Positions 1-12,219 of a stretch of 64,000 nucleotides of DNA are shown piece after piece. Under the pieces are notes generated by a model, which searched no databases, was not told the DNA's origin, and worked only from the letters and a program-made list of their open reading frames with translations. This DNA comes from Sweltsa coloradensis (lineage: Eukaryota > Arthropoda > Insecta > Plecoptera > Chloroperlidae): contig JAMZAV010000051.1 in NCBI GenBank assembly GCA_024449915.1, positions 620,001-684,000 of the forward strand, in the 5' to 3' direction. The first letter of the stretch is position 1; each line of letters starts with the position of its first letter. A program made the translations under genes and the position numbers.

Positions 1-290
1 CGGGTGGGGGGCGCATTCGCATAGCCTCAGAACTTTTTGGATTTTTAATATTCCAAATGGTGGTATTTTACTAGTTTTTAGCATGTTTTGGTCGATAATT
101 TATAAAATTGTGAAGATCCAACATATTGTCAGTTTGAAATCACTTCAAAATTTTCCGAACTACTCAAACAATCCAGAACTGCCCATTTTGTGTTGTACTT
201 GTTCATGGGTGCCGGAAGGATATTTTCCAAGGGTTTGGGGGGGGGGGGGGCAAGACGAAATAAGTATTAATTAATCAAATCAACGTACCC
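1..290. other. Unassigned flank with G-run
   Basis: No coding or repeat identity recognised. It contains a homopolymeric G run near 237-250 just before the SINE. Confidence 0.3.
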
Positions 291-430
291 GTCCTGATGG
301 TCTAGTGGTTAAGACTCCTGCCTAAAATGCGGGAGACCCGTGGTTCGAATCCCGGTTGGGGCGGACTTTTTTAATTTCTGAATTGTAGTAAATAATAACA
401 TTTACTCATACGGGAGTGTTTCCCGACCAA
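291..430 (+). repeat. tRNA-derived SINE copy 1
   Basis: Positions about 292-364 fold partly like a tRNA: an A-box-like GGTCTAGTGGTTAAGAC, a five-pair anticodon stem, and a B-box-like GGTTCGAATCC. The T stem has two mismatches and the anticodon loop is not canonical, so it is a SINE head, not a functional tRNA. The body continues with TTTCTGAATTGTA and a tail ending GGGAGTGTTTCCCGACC, which recurs at 14671 and 57664 in the opposite orientation. Confidence 0.65.
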
Positions 431-639
431 CCATATCGAGAAATAACACTATCCCTATTTAGGGGTAGGTGGAAAGGGGGTGAGCGTATAGCCTCGCCAG
501 GTGTTTTTTTCATTCGCATTTTTGTAAATAGTATGTGTTGCCACATTCTAATAATGTATTGACAACAATTTTAAAATTTTGAAAAGTAAGTGGGTGGACT
601 CGTCCGCCCTCACTGTTTGCTCAAACCCTTCATTCACAA

Positions 640-3060
640 TTCCATTTGCATCTTTTGTGCTTTGCTCCCTATATTAACCATTCGCCTCCCTCCCACCTAA
701 TATGCCTGGAGAGGCATATTTAGGTCCCCTGCTATGATGAGTTTCCTGTCCCCCATAACCCTGTCAGTGTCACTAAGAATGGACAGTGATTCAAAATCAC
801 TGTTACCCAGGTGGCCTGTATGAATCCACTACCTCCCATTTCATCACCCCCTTCAAAAATCTTGATTCCCATCAACTCACATTCACTCTCGCTCCAAGCG
901 ACTCTACGGTTACCCCTGAGTCCAATCTCACCATAGTCCTCCCCCTCGTTCATCCCTGTCCCTTCTCAAAACATTGTATCCTGTATGCCCCACTTCTCCA
1001 TCCAGGATGCTGCCATCCATGCAGCCATGTTTCAACAGCCACCACAACATCAGCGTCATAAAGCTCTACCATTGACCATGCAGAACTGGACCTGTTTACT
1101 CCTGATGCTCCTTGCATTTAAGAGTAGCACCCTTATCTTACCTTCATCATGGTTCACCCCATTGTTCCCATAAATTTACTTTATCCGTGCCACTTCTATC
1201 CCCACTTCTATTTCCATGCTCCCTTGTTTGTTCCCTTAAAACAATCCCAATCTTCACTCCCCTTTCCCTTTCCTCATTCGTCTCTCCTTGTCTATTGATG
1301 TTATTGATAAAATTACACCCTATAGTGTTTTCGTAACCCCCAACCATATTCCTTCCCTCCCAAAACAGTCTTGGTCTAAATTCGCAGTCAATATCATTCG
1401 GATTCCCTTTACTATTCATGTTCCCATTACATGCCCAGTTCCTTTCTATTCATATGCATTTACACCACCTTTCCCTCCTCCTCACATATGCCACTCCTTC
1501 CTGCTATGCACCCTTTGATCCATTAAACGCCTGGTGGATGATCTCACCAAGCTTGTGGCCCCCCTCTCTTGGGGGGTAGACTCCATCCTCCCCTAGGTCA
1601 CCTAACCCTATCCTATCCTCCGGCCATGTCTAGGTAGATGGCCCCCTCCACCTTGCACGCCTGTTCAATACCCCCGGTCATCTCCTCGATCACACACTGA
1701 TTTATGTTCCTCCTTGGCAGGATACCCATCCATAACCACTTCCAAATCCCTGCTCCCGACTTCCCTCACAACTCTGTATAACCCGTATGTATGTTTTACA
1801 TAACCCCTTCCACCCTGTATCTCCCTCCCTTAACCCTTCTGATATTATTGGTACCCACCATCAATACCATTGCTTTCACATCCCTGGTTGTCTCCCAGTT
1901 CTCCTATACCTGCCAATCTTATTTCCCCTCCTCTTCCCCTTACCCTGTCCTCAAAACCCCTACCTCTTCCCCTATCCATACACACTCTCTCACACTCACT
2001 CTCTGCATTTCAGCTATTGGCAATTATGCACCAATCTTGTCTTCCATGCTATAAGCCCCTTCCACTTCAGCCATGGGGTTAGAGCTTGAGTACTCTGTCG
2101 TCTTAAGCTGAACAGCCCTCCCCCTCCCCCTTCCTACTGCAGAACCCCTTGACCTCCTTATTAGCGCCAACTTACCTTTAGTCTCACCCACTCCTTCATT
2201 AGTCTCAAAAATTCCCTTACTCCCCTCAACGACTCTATTCAGGGACCTCCCCACTACTTTCGGAGACTGCACTGATGGTATCAGCCTCTTTTATAATATT
2301 ATCCTGAGTGTTGTCCCTCCTATCAGTTACTTTCCTGTCCTCCAAGTTCCCTTCCTGGGACTTACTCCTATAAGTTAGCTTACTAACCACCAATTCCCCC
2401 CCCCTGCCCATGGCAACCCACCATTCCATCACCATCATCACCCCTCCCTACAAAGTCCAGGCCACTAATCACTGCCTAGCTTTGGATGCCCAGTTCCACA
2501 GAAGCCTAGTGCCTCCTCGTCCCTGATAGGCCTCTTCTTAATAACCCCATCAAATCCCCCAAGGGCCTCCCATCTTTCCCCATACCAAGGTCCATCACAT
2601 CCCCTTCAGTGACACAGATACCTTTGTCATCCTTTCTCCTTCTCTCCTAGCAATGTCCTCTTTTGTAATAAGATCAACATCCTTTTTTTATTCTCAATCT
2701 CCTTGAGAAGCGTATTTTCAACCTCCCTTAACCAGCCACCCTGCTCAATTTGTTCCATTTCCGTTACATCACTCCCCTGATTCCCCTCCGAGCCCCCTCT
2801 AAGCTCAGGCTTAGACATCGGTTTGCTGTCATCCATGTCCAGATAGTCCTGGCTTCTGGGCCTTCTCTTGTCCTGTTTTTCCATCACCTTACTCCCACTG
2901 CCTCTGCCATTCCCTTTCTTCTCTTTGTCCTCGTCCATACACCCTATACAAGTCCACATCAGCTCCTCTTGTCCCGTCACTTCAATTTCTTTTTCCCTCT
3001 CTTTCATTTTCTTGTATTCATCATGAGTCGCCCCAGCACAGCTAGGATGAAATCACTCCA
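640..3060 (-). mobile_element. Degenerate LINE fragment: ORF1 with PHD-like finger, then endonuclease part of ORF2
   Basis: Read on the minus strand, positions about 3040-2930 encode CAGATHDEY followed by MWTCIGC, the closing half of a PHD-type zinc finger, then a charged ORF1-like tail (to about 2630). Further downstream, positions about 970-700 encode pieces of an apurinic-type endonuclease: RRDRDERGGG and, in the same orientation, LIIAGDLNMP, the GDxN catalytic motif. Frameshifts and stops separate the pieces and no reverse transcriptase follows. PHD-finger ORF1 plus endonuclease ORF2 is typical of CR1/L2-type non-LTR retrotransposons. The pyrimidine-rich + strand open frames in this region are shadows. 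Confidence 0.65.
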
Positions 3061-3321
3061 CTCACTCATCACAATCTAACACCCCCTCATTTTCACAGGT
3101 TTTTTCGTTTTACAGACCTTGCAAAGAGGTATAACCCTTTCCTTGGGACTTATCTTTCTAACCAAGCCTTTATATTACTTATTATCGAAAACTTCTTATC
3201 CAGGTTTTCTTCCTATACCCACAAGACTAAGAGTCCATAGTAACGCCCAAGAAAGTCACCTTAAACCCTGAGCAGAACTTTCTTGCCTGTCCTGCAGTGG
3301 TCAGTGGTATCCTGTAAGTAA

Positions 3322-4102
3322 CTAGGCCGCTTCATGAACGCTTTTTCCAGTTGCGTTGGTGGACGAGCTTTTTTTTTTAAATATTTCTGTTCAATGATTA
3401 CGTTTTTAAGTGGGATCTCATTACTTTTTCTATAGTTACTAGATATTACTTGCTAATAATACACCTGTAAAAGGTTATATTAAAACCTTTATTTCTATGA
3501 ATTTTTGACCAACTTTTTTCAACTTTTTCTTTCAAAAGGCACTACATCACCATAATATTTATGTCAATGTTAAATATGAACGTTGTAGCCCCACCCGGCG
3601 TTTGGTCAGAATCGGCCCAAATATCACGAACATATTATATTAAAAACTAGGGAAAAAATCGAAAAAAGTACGAATTCTATTAGAAATATTTCTTCAAATG
3701 TCTCTAAAATCATAAAATATATAATTTCGGTGACTTTAAACGTTCCCATAAAGTTTCATCGAGATCGGAGTAGTCGTTTGCCAAATATCACGAAAATATC
3801 TAATTAAAAATCGAAAAAAAATCGTAAAAGTACGATAATCACAAGAAATATTTGATCGATTGTACCCAAAAACGTGGCAAGTTATTTAAATTCAGAGATT
3901 TCGAAGGTCCCCTCAAATTTTTTTCAAGATCGCATATATGCCGTTTGCCCGGTGAAGCGCGAAAAAACAGACAAAAAACAAACAAACAAACAAACAAACA
4001 AACAAACAAAACAAAACAAAACAAAACAAAACAAAACAAAAAACACCCGAGCTAATTTTTTTGGGGGTCAGTGAAATTGAAGTCTTCGCTTCGCTCATCC
4101 AA
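3322..4102 (-). mobile_element. Helentron-like element H1
   Basis: On the minus strand it starts TTGGATGAGCGAAGCGAAG (4102) and ends with CTCGTCCACCAACGC, a short hairpin (AACGC...GCGTT) and CCTAGT (3322). The same two ends occur in five other elements in this window. The interior holds an AAAC/AAAAC-repeat tract and text shared with H2 and H3. Ends with asymmetric inverted repeats and a 3' hairpin before CTAG fit Helentron-type rolling-circle elements; classification is inferred. Confidence 0.55.
3971..4042 (+). repeat. (AAAC)n / (AAAAC)n simple repeat
   Basis: Tetranucleotide AAAC units pass into pentanucleotide AAAAC units inside element H1. Open frames across it are low-complexity artefacts. 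Confidence 0.9.
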
Positions 4103-4155
4103 TAACCTTACAGCTATCTTTTCCTAATAAATAAAATACCCTTAATCAATTTAAA

Positions 4156-4694
4156 CTAGGACGCTTCGCGAACACTTTTTTTCAGTCGCGTTGATGGATG
4201 AGCTTTTTTGAATATTTTTGTGCAATGATTACTACGTTTTAGTATCATCGGCCCAAAAATCACGAAAATATTGCATTAAAAATATCTGGAAAAAATCGTA
4301 AAAGCACGATTTCTATGAGAAATATTCCTCCATTGTCCCCAAAATAAAAAAAAACATCAAAATTCAGTGTTTTTTAACGTTCCCATAGAGTTTCATCTCG
4401 ATCGGAGTAGCCGTTTGCCCGGTCTCGAGCTAAATATCACGAAAATATCCGTATCGAAAAAAATCGTAGAATTACGATATTCATGAGAAATATTTCTTTG
4501 ATTGTACCCAAAAATGTGGCAGGTCTAAGTTAAGAGATTTCAAAGGTCTTCTTCAATTTTCATCAAGATCGCATAAAAATTCCGTTTGCCCGGTAGAGAG
4601 CGAACAAACAGATAGAAAACAAACAAAAACAAAACACAGGAGCTTATTTGTTTGGGGGGTCAGTGAAATTGAAGTCTTCGCTTTGCTCATCCAA
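4156..4694 (-). mobile_element. Helentron-like element H2
   Basis: Same ends as H1: minus-strand start TTGGATGAGCAAAGCGAAG at 4694 and a 3' end GCTCATCCATCAACGCG then CCTAG at 4156. It lies about 50 bp from H1 in the same orientation and shares the CATCAAGATCGCAT and CCGTTTGCCCGGT interior segments. Confidence 0.55.
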
Positions 4695-5454
4695 AAAACT
4701 TCAACTGCACTTACCCCTGCCTCCGGCTTATTATACTGACGAGAAAGCGATATTCTTTTCAATTTCAGCGATTATAGCCATGCTCGATCCGCCATCATGG
4801 ACATCAACTTTTCAAGGCGTCAGAAACAGCCGAGTAAAAAACTCTCCCTCCTTTCCGTTACTTGTTTAATCACAAGGATTTTAACACTTGTTACGGTCCT
4901 GCCTCCTGCCGTGCATTTTCCACAATTTCGATCACCTAACCACCCAGAAAACATTCGCCTACGCTGATTAAAAAGTGTGTACGACTCAAAATATCAATAA
5001 TCGGATAGCTAATGCGCTTCCAGTAACCTAAAGCGTCGAAAGTGGCCAGCTGGCATTGCCCTTGGACCTACTTTTACAAGGCCCCAGCTTTTAGTTATTT
5101 TTGGAAAAAAACAGATCTTCAATTTCCCTTGTTTCCTTGCTAAATTGTTAATTAATAACAAATATTAGAATACGTATTGGATTGGTTTGAACTGCCAAAG
5201 ATAACGCAGCTTTGAGGAATCTTCAATGAAATTCCTTCTTTTAACATGTGTTTATATGGCACCCGCACCAACGCAATTTTTTCCCACCAGTCGGCCATGA
5301 CAGGCGGTGTGACGTCATCTGAAACTCTTGTAATTTTACTCGCAAATCACATTTCTATTAATTTGGTTTATTTTTATTTTATTTATATTATTATTACTAT
5401 ATTTAAGTATGTTTAATAATACGTAATGCACCTCTTGAATTAGTTTAAAAGAAC
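4695..5454. other. Upstream flank without recognised features
   Basis: No coding frame, repeat ends or RNA gene recognised. AT-rich in the second half. May include distal promoter sequence of CAND1. Confidence 0.3.
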
Positions 5455-5515
5455 TCCGATTGGCGCTGTACTAAAACCTAATAGCGTCTAGCCAATCGAC
5501 CAATCAAAACGTTTC
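5455..5515 (+). promoter_or_regulatory. CAND1: CCAAT-box cluster, probable CAND1 promoter element
   Basis: Within 60 bp there is one inverted CCAAT (GATTGGCG) and two forward copies (AGCCAATCG, GACCAATCA), about 460 bp upstream of the CAND1 start codon. Such clusters bind NF-Y in many housekeeping promoters (family knowledge). No TATA box is evident and the transcription start cannot be placed, so promoter function is an inference from position and motif. Confidence 0.4.
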
Positions 5516-5971
5516 TTTTCCATTTTAAACGTTACCAATACACAAATATTCTCACTGTTTGGAGTTAGTATTACAGTCAGAGACAATTGCATTGATTATT
5601 AATTTAAAAAGTCGAATTTTGCTTAAGAAGTGTGTATAAAATATATTTTACAAATAATTATGTAGTTTGACTATTGAGTTATACCCTTGTCACCTAAAAA
5701 TATCTTATTACGATTGTTTAGATGTTCGGTTTTTCCGCTCTTATGTTTGCGTCCTGCTAATTCCCTGTAGAAGTTCTTCGCTCGCTGGTTCTTCGTGTTC
5801 TTGGGACAGAAATGGTTTGGTGCTCGCCGGTGTTTTTGCCTAAGAGGAATTGAGAAATACTCTTATGATAAGTGAGGTTCGAGAAACCCAACGGGTGATT
5901 CGGTGTTTTCCTTACAAAGAGTGACAACTTGTTAAGAATAGTTAATGCGGCAGCATACTGCAACGAAAAAC
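5516..5971 (+). other. Candidate 5' UTR / core promoter of CAND1
   Basis: Stretch between the CCAAT cluster and the start codon, with no long ORF and no recognisable repeat ends. Part of it should be 5' UTR, but the cap site and any upstream non-coding exon cannot be determined. Confidence 0.35.
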
Positions 5972-6013
5972 ATGGCTAGCGTTTCCTACCAGATTTCAAA
6001 CTTGCTGGAGAAG
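5972..6013 (+). CDS. CAND1: CAND1 exon 1 (coding part)
   Basis: Encodes residues 1-14, [14 protein letters not shown], the conserved N-terminus. It ends in phase 0 at a GTAAG donor. The ATG is preceded by AAC and followed by G. Too short to be found by ORF length; recognised from the CAND1 N-terminal sequence. Confidence 0.93.
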
Positions 6014-9000
6014 GTAAGCCGCCATACTAGGCTAGGAGCTAGGGCCTAGCTAGGCTAGAATGCTTGCCCCAAAAGTGAGCTTGTCTTTCTTTACGATTAG
6101 GTTATCCTGAAGTCTGTATTCTTTTTTCACACCATTATTGTGATTTATCAGCTCCTCCTAGGTCTACCTAGGCCTACGGCCTACTAGGCCCCTAGGCTAG
6201 GCCTAGACATGCTTCTAAGGTTGATGTCGCCTAGGCCTAGGCCCTAGGCCCTAGCCCTACCCTAGGCCTGAAGCTCTGTGCTAGACCTAGGCCTACACCA
6301 CATCTCTCCTTACCAAAGAGTTTTAGCCCTGAATCTAAGTGAACTTAGTTGTCTGGAATGTTTGCTTCCTTTGATCTAAATTGAACCTAGGGAGGTCTAT
6401 GGGCTGAGGCCTAGGCCTAGGCCTAGGCCTAGTGTAGGCCTACATCCTGACTCCTGTATAGGCCTAGGCCTAGGCTCTACTGGTACGTTATGCTAATGCC
6501 TAGGCTTCGTCACTTAGTTATACGCTAAAACTTAAGTGTAGGCCTAGGGCCTACTAGGCCTAGGCTAGCTTAGCGCACCGATGCTCAACTTTAGCGTGCA
6601 GTAATGCTAACGTTTGAAAAATCGGAATGTACTATTCGTATGTTGGATCCTCAATTATGTTAGGGTAGGGCCTAGGCTTGGCCTATCTCTGGACGTAAAA
6701 ATTCGCCCCGCTTTTTTACTAGCCTAAATTGGCAAAACTCCTTTTCGGTTGAAAGTCCTTTAGACCCTATATTTAAAATAGAAACGTTGAAGATTTTATA
6801 GTTTTGTTTTTGATTTTCATGTCAAATGGTGTATTTTGGAGTAGTGAAAGAAATTATGATTTTATTTTGTTCTCAACGTATTCTATTTGTAGGGCTATAG
6901 CCTACATCGTTGAAACGTTGAGAATTCGACCAATAGCAAGCATCCAACTTATGAATTAATTAGCGATTTCGTACGTTCAACGTGTCATTATGAATGGAAA
7001 GAAATTATTCTTATGTTCAACAGTTCAACCAGTTGACAACAACCTAACATGTTTATAGGCAGCTTATTTTCACAGTGCGGTGAGGCAGGATGGTAGTGCA
7101 CGTGTGACTTCTGTGCGAGGGTTCATTGGTTCAAATCCCGGTCGAGGTGTTTTTTTATCGTTCTATTATTCATGTTTTTGATAACAATTAAAACTCCTTT
7201 TCAGGTAAAAGTCCAGGTTTACGTATTTTAAATAGAAACAAAGGTTTTGTACTAATTTTTTTTTCTTTTCACGCCCACTATTGGTAGGCTAGGTGGGCCT
7301 AATGCATATTTATGAAATATTAAATAATTTTTGGCCCCACATGTAAACAACCACCTACAAACTTATTTTCTGGTGAAAGTCCTTTATATTTTAAATAGAA
7401 TTTACGTTAAAAGGTGTAGGCCTACCCTACACATATGTGTTTAACCAGCCGTCTTTAATCAATGGTTGAATATAAGAACAAGGTGTATGCTATTTTTACT
7501 GTCGGCTAGGCCTATCACATGACGGGGGACCAATCGGAGTACTGAACGTAACAACACAACACAATAGGGAATGCTCCTCAACTCTATTATGCAACTTAAT
7601 TGTAATTAACATAAAATATAAGAAGAAATAGGCCTACGGTAAAACTACAGTGTATATATAGGGTACCCCGCTTTGCGCGCTAATTTTTCAACGAATACTG
7701 CCAACCGCGTACCAACAAGTATCCCCAACCTCGTTTTTAACGGAAAAGATTTCGGGTGCACTCTTATCGATTATATCCTAGAACTAGCGCGGGGCACTGT
7801 AGCCAGCGGAAAGTTCGGCTAACCTAGCGTAAGTAGTTGTTAATATAAAGTAGGTAGTAACAAGGAAAATTAATTGTTTTGTTAATGTAGTTACTATCGC
7901 ATTGTGTAAGTTGGCTGCAGTGGAGATGCGCGCGCACGTCGGTTTGAACCGGGGTACCCTATACTGTAGTATTACCAGGCCTACTCACAAATATAAATTT
8001 ATTTTAAAAACTAATGATTTTTGTCGTATTTATGAAGGTTCTAGCCTAAATTGGCTAGTGGCGAAGCGCGACTAAAACGCTCCGGATTCCATAAGAACAT
8101 AGGCCTTATAGTTGAATAGAGATACGCGCGCGCGCTGCACCACACGCTTGCCGGAGGTTCCCTGAATGTCCGCTAGGAAATTTAGTGGACTAGAGAACCT
8201 AGAACTACATAGTCAAATCCATGTCAGGTCAGGCAATTTAATATATTCTAATAGTTTGACTGAGGCATGAGCCTACACCTAATAATGATGATGTCTAATA
8301 TAAAAAACTATACGTTTATTATTACTATTTTATTTATTGTCACGCCAATGGACCAATGACTGGGGATCTAGCCTACTATAGATGTTAAATATCATTGCCT
8401 AGGCCATATTCAAGATTATGTTTGTGATGATAGGCCCAGCCAAACATTACAATATGCATGAGATTAGGCCTACATTTGAAACTGGAACTTGGAAAGTAAG
8501 AAAATAGGCATAGGGCTAGTAGGTCTATTAACTTAGTTTTATAGGCGTATTCAGAGTTTGGTATAATCATGTTTAATAGCCTAAATTCCATTGTTGGCCA
8601 AGTGAACAATGGGAGATAAAGAGGAAACAGCTTGCTTAGGCATAGATCGTGGCCATTTGCTGTGTAGTAGGTCTACTGCCGATGGCTGGGCGTGATTGTA
8701 TGCTTAAAAAAACTCCTGGTTTTCCATTTTGCCTGTTTGAATTTTGGTTTTTGTTTGGCCTAGTGCCGGGCACGTAGATTTTGTTTATTTGGATTAAGGA
8801 CGCGTTAACCGTTAGGTCATAATGCACCACTCTAGCCTAAGGGGGGGGGGAGGAGGGGCCCATGCTGGTCAGAATCAGCCACGGGTAAGGGGAGGAAGGG
8901 GGGTTTCTCACGTCGCGGTCGTCATCGTCTTTGTCATCGTTCGTTGTGTCATTGTCATCGTCGCCGGGGGGTCGTCAAGGGAAGGGGGCAAGGTCCCCGA

Positions 9001-12000
9001 CGACGATTGCCAGAGCTCGCCTCTAGTTTCGGGGAGTAAGATATTCCGCTCTTTCTAGCTGATGTTTGCGAGGTGGACTTTTTCTCTCGAATCGCCTTTT
9101 ACAATTAGCAGAGCCATGCTCTGGGCCAATTCTACCCCGGGCCCAGACGGGACTGGGCACGTAGATGCGTGGTGACGAGGTCATATTGATCTCTCCTAGT
9201 CCTGGAGAAATATTTGTTTCAATGTATCCAAGTTCAATAGTTTCAAGTAGGGATGCACATATAATCAATATTATTGATCGATAATCAATAATGGATATAA
9301 TTTTGATAATCAATAATCAAAATTCATTATCGATTATATCGAAAAATCAAATAATTCGTCAATAGTGGCACGAACCAAACTAAAGATGGAGATTATCTCA
9401 CGTTGTGCTATGCACTGGCTGAGCTGATGGTGGCACTCGAGATTTATGTAGGCCTATCAGTCGATAACGGAAGCCAAAAACACATGACATCAATGACAGC
9501 CAGGCAGTAAACGGAACTTGATTGTTTTGTTTTGACTTGCACTTGCCACACTTGAGGTTCCACTTATAGGTCAGAACAGGCTTTATTGGTGATATCGATA
9601 ATGACATTACCATTTTGAAAATCGATAATAAAAAAGTACCGATGTGCATCCCTAGTTTCAAGGTCCTGGAAATTTCATCAAGATCGAATCCCGTTTGCCC
9701 CATAGGCCTACAAAGCCAACTGATATGTTTTTATCGAAAATCTCATTTACAAATAGTAAAAGTATGGTTTAGCCTAAACAAGAAAGATTTCTTTGTAACG
9801 TAGCCTACCCATGCAAATTCATGGTATATTTAACCTTTTTAGTTGCTTACCCTACTAACCCTACCCATTTTACTTCTCCCAAGGTTTCTTTAAATTATTG
9901 AAGTCTATAAACTCTAACCTCAAAATGGATACGTACCACTTATTAATGAAGTTTATGTTGCAATATGTTTTCTAGTCTTATGGTCTAGGCTTACATCTGA
10001 TAATAATCAATCTGACTCCAGTGCCTTCAACAAAACTAGGCCTATTTGTTGTTTTATCATGTTTTAGTAGGCCCTAGCAGGTAGTTTGCTGTGCCTACTT
10101 GTCTACACTACAATTCAACTCAAACAGCACTTATTCTGTGAGGATGTACGTGTGTGTATGTGTGTGTGTGATTGTGTGTCGAAAATCAGACGAATTGCTG
10201 AACAGATTACGCTGAAATTTTACTGAGAACTGTTAACAAAATTTCCTTTCCCTGTGCAAGGAGCACTTGTGGGAGAACCAACTACATGTGCCGTGTTAGT
10301 TTTACGTGCTTCAGCAAGGCTCTTCGCGGCACAAGATTTCTTCATAGATTTTAGGCTAAGTGTTTTAGCAAAATATTTGCTAGTGCCGACACCGTTTCTT
10401 GTTGTTTTTTAATGTATTAACAAGGATAAACAATAAACTATAAATCAAATCAGCTAGATCCATTGCGATTTAAACCTACAAGAAATAATAAATTGAAAAA
10501 TAGTCAGCTGCAAATGTGTAAGAATTATTTTAACGACAATGGTTTTGTTTTTGAAGATTATTTTTTTATTTTTTATTTGTCAGGCTATGAAAATTGCGTA
10601 GTGAGTGACTACCACCAAGGTGTATCAAATCTTGCACGCTCACGGTAGGCCTACCCCCAAATAGAGCTGGGAGATATACCTTGCAATCTTTACACGTATT
10701 TTATACTGGCTACATGTTTTTCATTGTATTGTACATGCATTTCAAAACTTGTTCTATTTAAATACAGTCCAGGAATTACAAAATCTTCCCGACCGCTGTT
10801 TGAACCCAGATCTCCCACATTCCGGGTATAAGGGCGCCTTAGCCAACTATAGGGAAACGCCAAAATCATTGTTAGACGAGTGAGCGGATCATGTGTTGGG
10901 TACCCGCGAACATTTGCATTGAATTGATTGATATAGCCTAAAGGTATAAGTGATAGGATTTTGAGATTAGTTGGTATAAGGGCGCATCAACTGTAAGGCC
11001 ATAATACGCCACACTGGCCTATGATAGGCTAGGGAGGAAAGACCCCATGCTTGATCCAGCCTTTGGTAGGGGGATGAAAGGGAATGTTATTGTGTACTCG
11101 ACACATGGCTCACTCGTCTAACAACGACTTTTGGCATTTCCCTAGTTTTAGTGTAAAGTGTATAGGCCTAGTTCGTCCGTTTACAGTTGACGAATTTCGT
11201 TTTTCTCAAAGGGACAAAAGACCAGATTTGTTCACACCTCTTGACAAGATCATCTTTCTCTGGTTCACCGGGAAATAGTCTCGGAGATCCCCAGTGATTG
11301 ACATGTCTATTATAATGAATCGTAAACCTATCGCCAAACCACTTAGTTTGGTTTCCATTATTGCGCTTCATTGGTTTGTCAAAGAGGCGCACAATGAAAC
11401 TACAGCCGGGCAACACTGATGACGGTCAGCGAAGACGAATTTCAATTTACAATCATTGTAATTGGTTATAACAAGTGGCTTACATTTTCCCACTGAGTCG
11501 GCAAATTGCCGATATTCGTCAACTGTAAACGGAAGAACTATATCTTAAAACTCTTTGATTATTGTAGATGAAGTTTTGTGTAGGGCCTAATTTGATGTTG
11601 AAGTCATACACATTACACATGTCTACAAGTTAGCTTGTAGGTCTACACTAGTTACCTATGGTATGCTGTTGTTGTTTATTCTAGCCATGGTGTATCCAAT
11701 GTTTTTCTAATTTTCCAAATTTATTTAATCTTGTTTTCTGATAATAACCCACCAACCCTCGAAAAATTGCGAGGTAATGGACTCGCCGGGTCTCAAATCC
11801 ACTCGCCACGAGGTTGGCGTGGCAATCTGGGGTCTGGGGCAAAGCCCCAGCTGCCGGAGGCTTTTTGGAAGGCGAAATTATTTTGAAAAGTGCCCCTAGT
11901 TTAGTGACCTAAAACACGTTTTTAGGCAAATGTTAAATAGGAAGCCAATATTGTCTACATAATCGATTGCTTACCTGAATTAAAATTAGTCGACAGTCCA

Positions 12001-12175
12001 CTTGGAAGACATGTGATCTAGCTGTCAAGCAGATGGCTTTATCTTTATGGTGACGAGGAAGATAAAGACGTTGGTATAGGACGGCCACAGAGATAATTCT
12101 ATAATAATTTTTGTCTTGTTGGATGAGCGAAGCGAAGACTTCAATTCACTGACCCCCAAAAAATTTAGCTCGGGT

Positions 12176-12219
<44 letters not shown>

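Noticed and set aside
292..364. Possible functional tRNA gene
   Set aside because: A-box and B-box are present, but the T stem has two mismatches, the anticodon loop is non-canonical, and the same head recurs with a shared tail as a SINE.
786..3079. Many + strand open frames in the C-rich region
   Set aside because: Low-complexity Ser/Pro/Leu frames opposite a minus-strand LINE; no domains, so they are shadows.
3839..4098. Lys/Gln/Asn and Leu/Phe/Cys frames
   Set aside because: Translation of the AAAC repeat in H1.
3322..4102. Classification of H elements as TIR transposons
   Set aside because: The inverted segment is offset from one end and no target duplication is seen, so a Helentron-like reading fits better.
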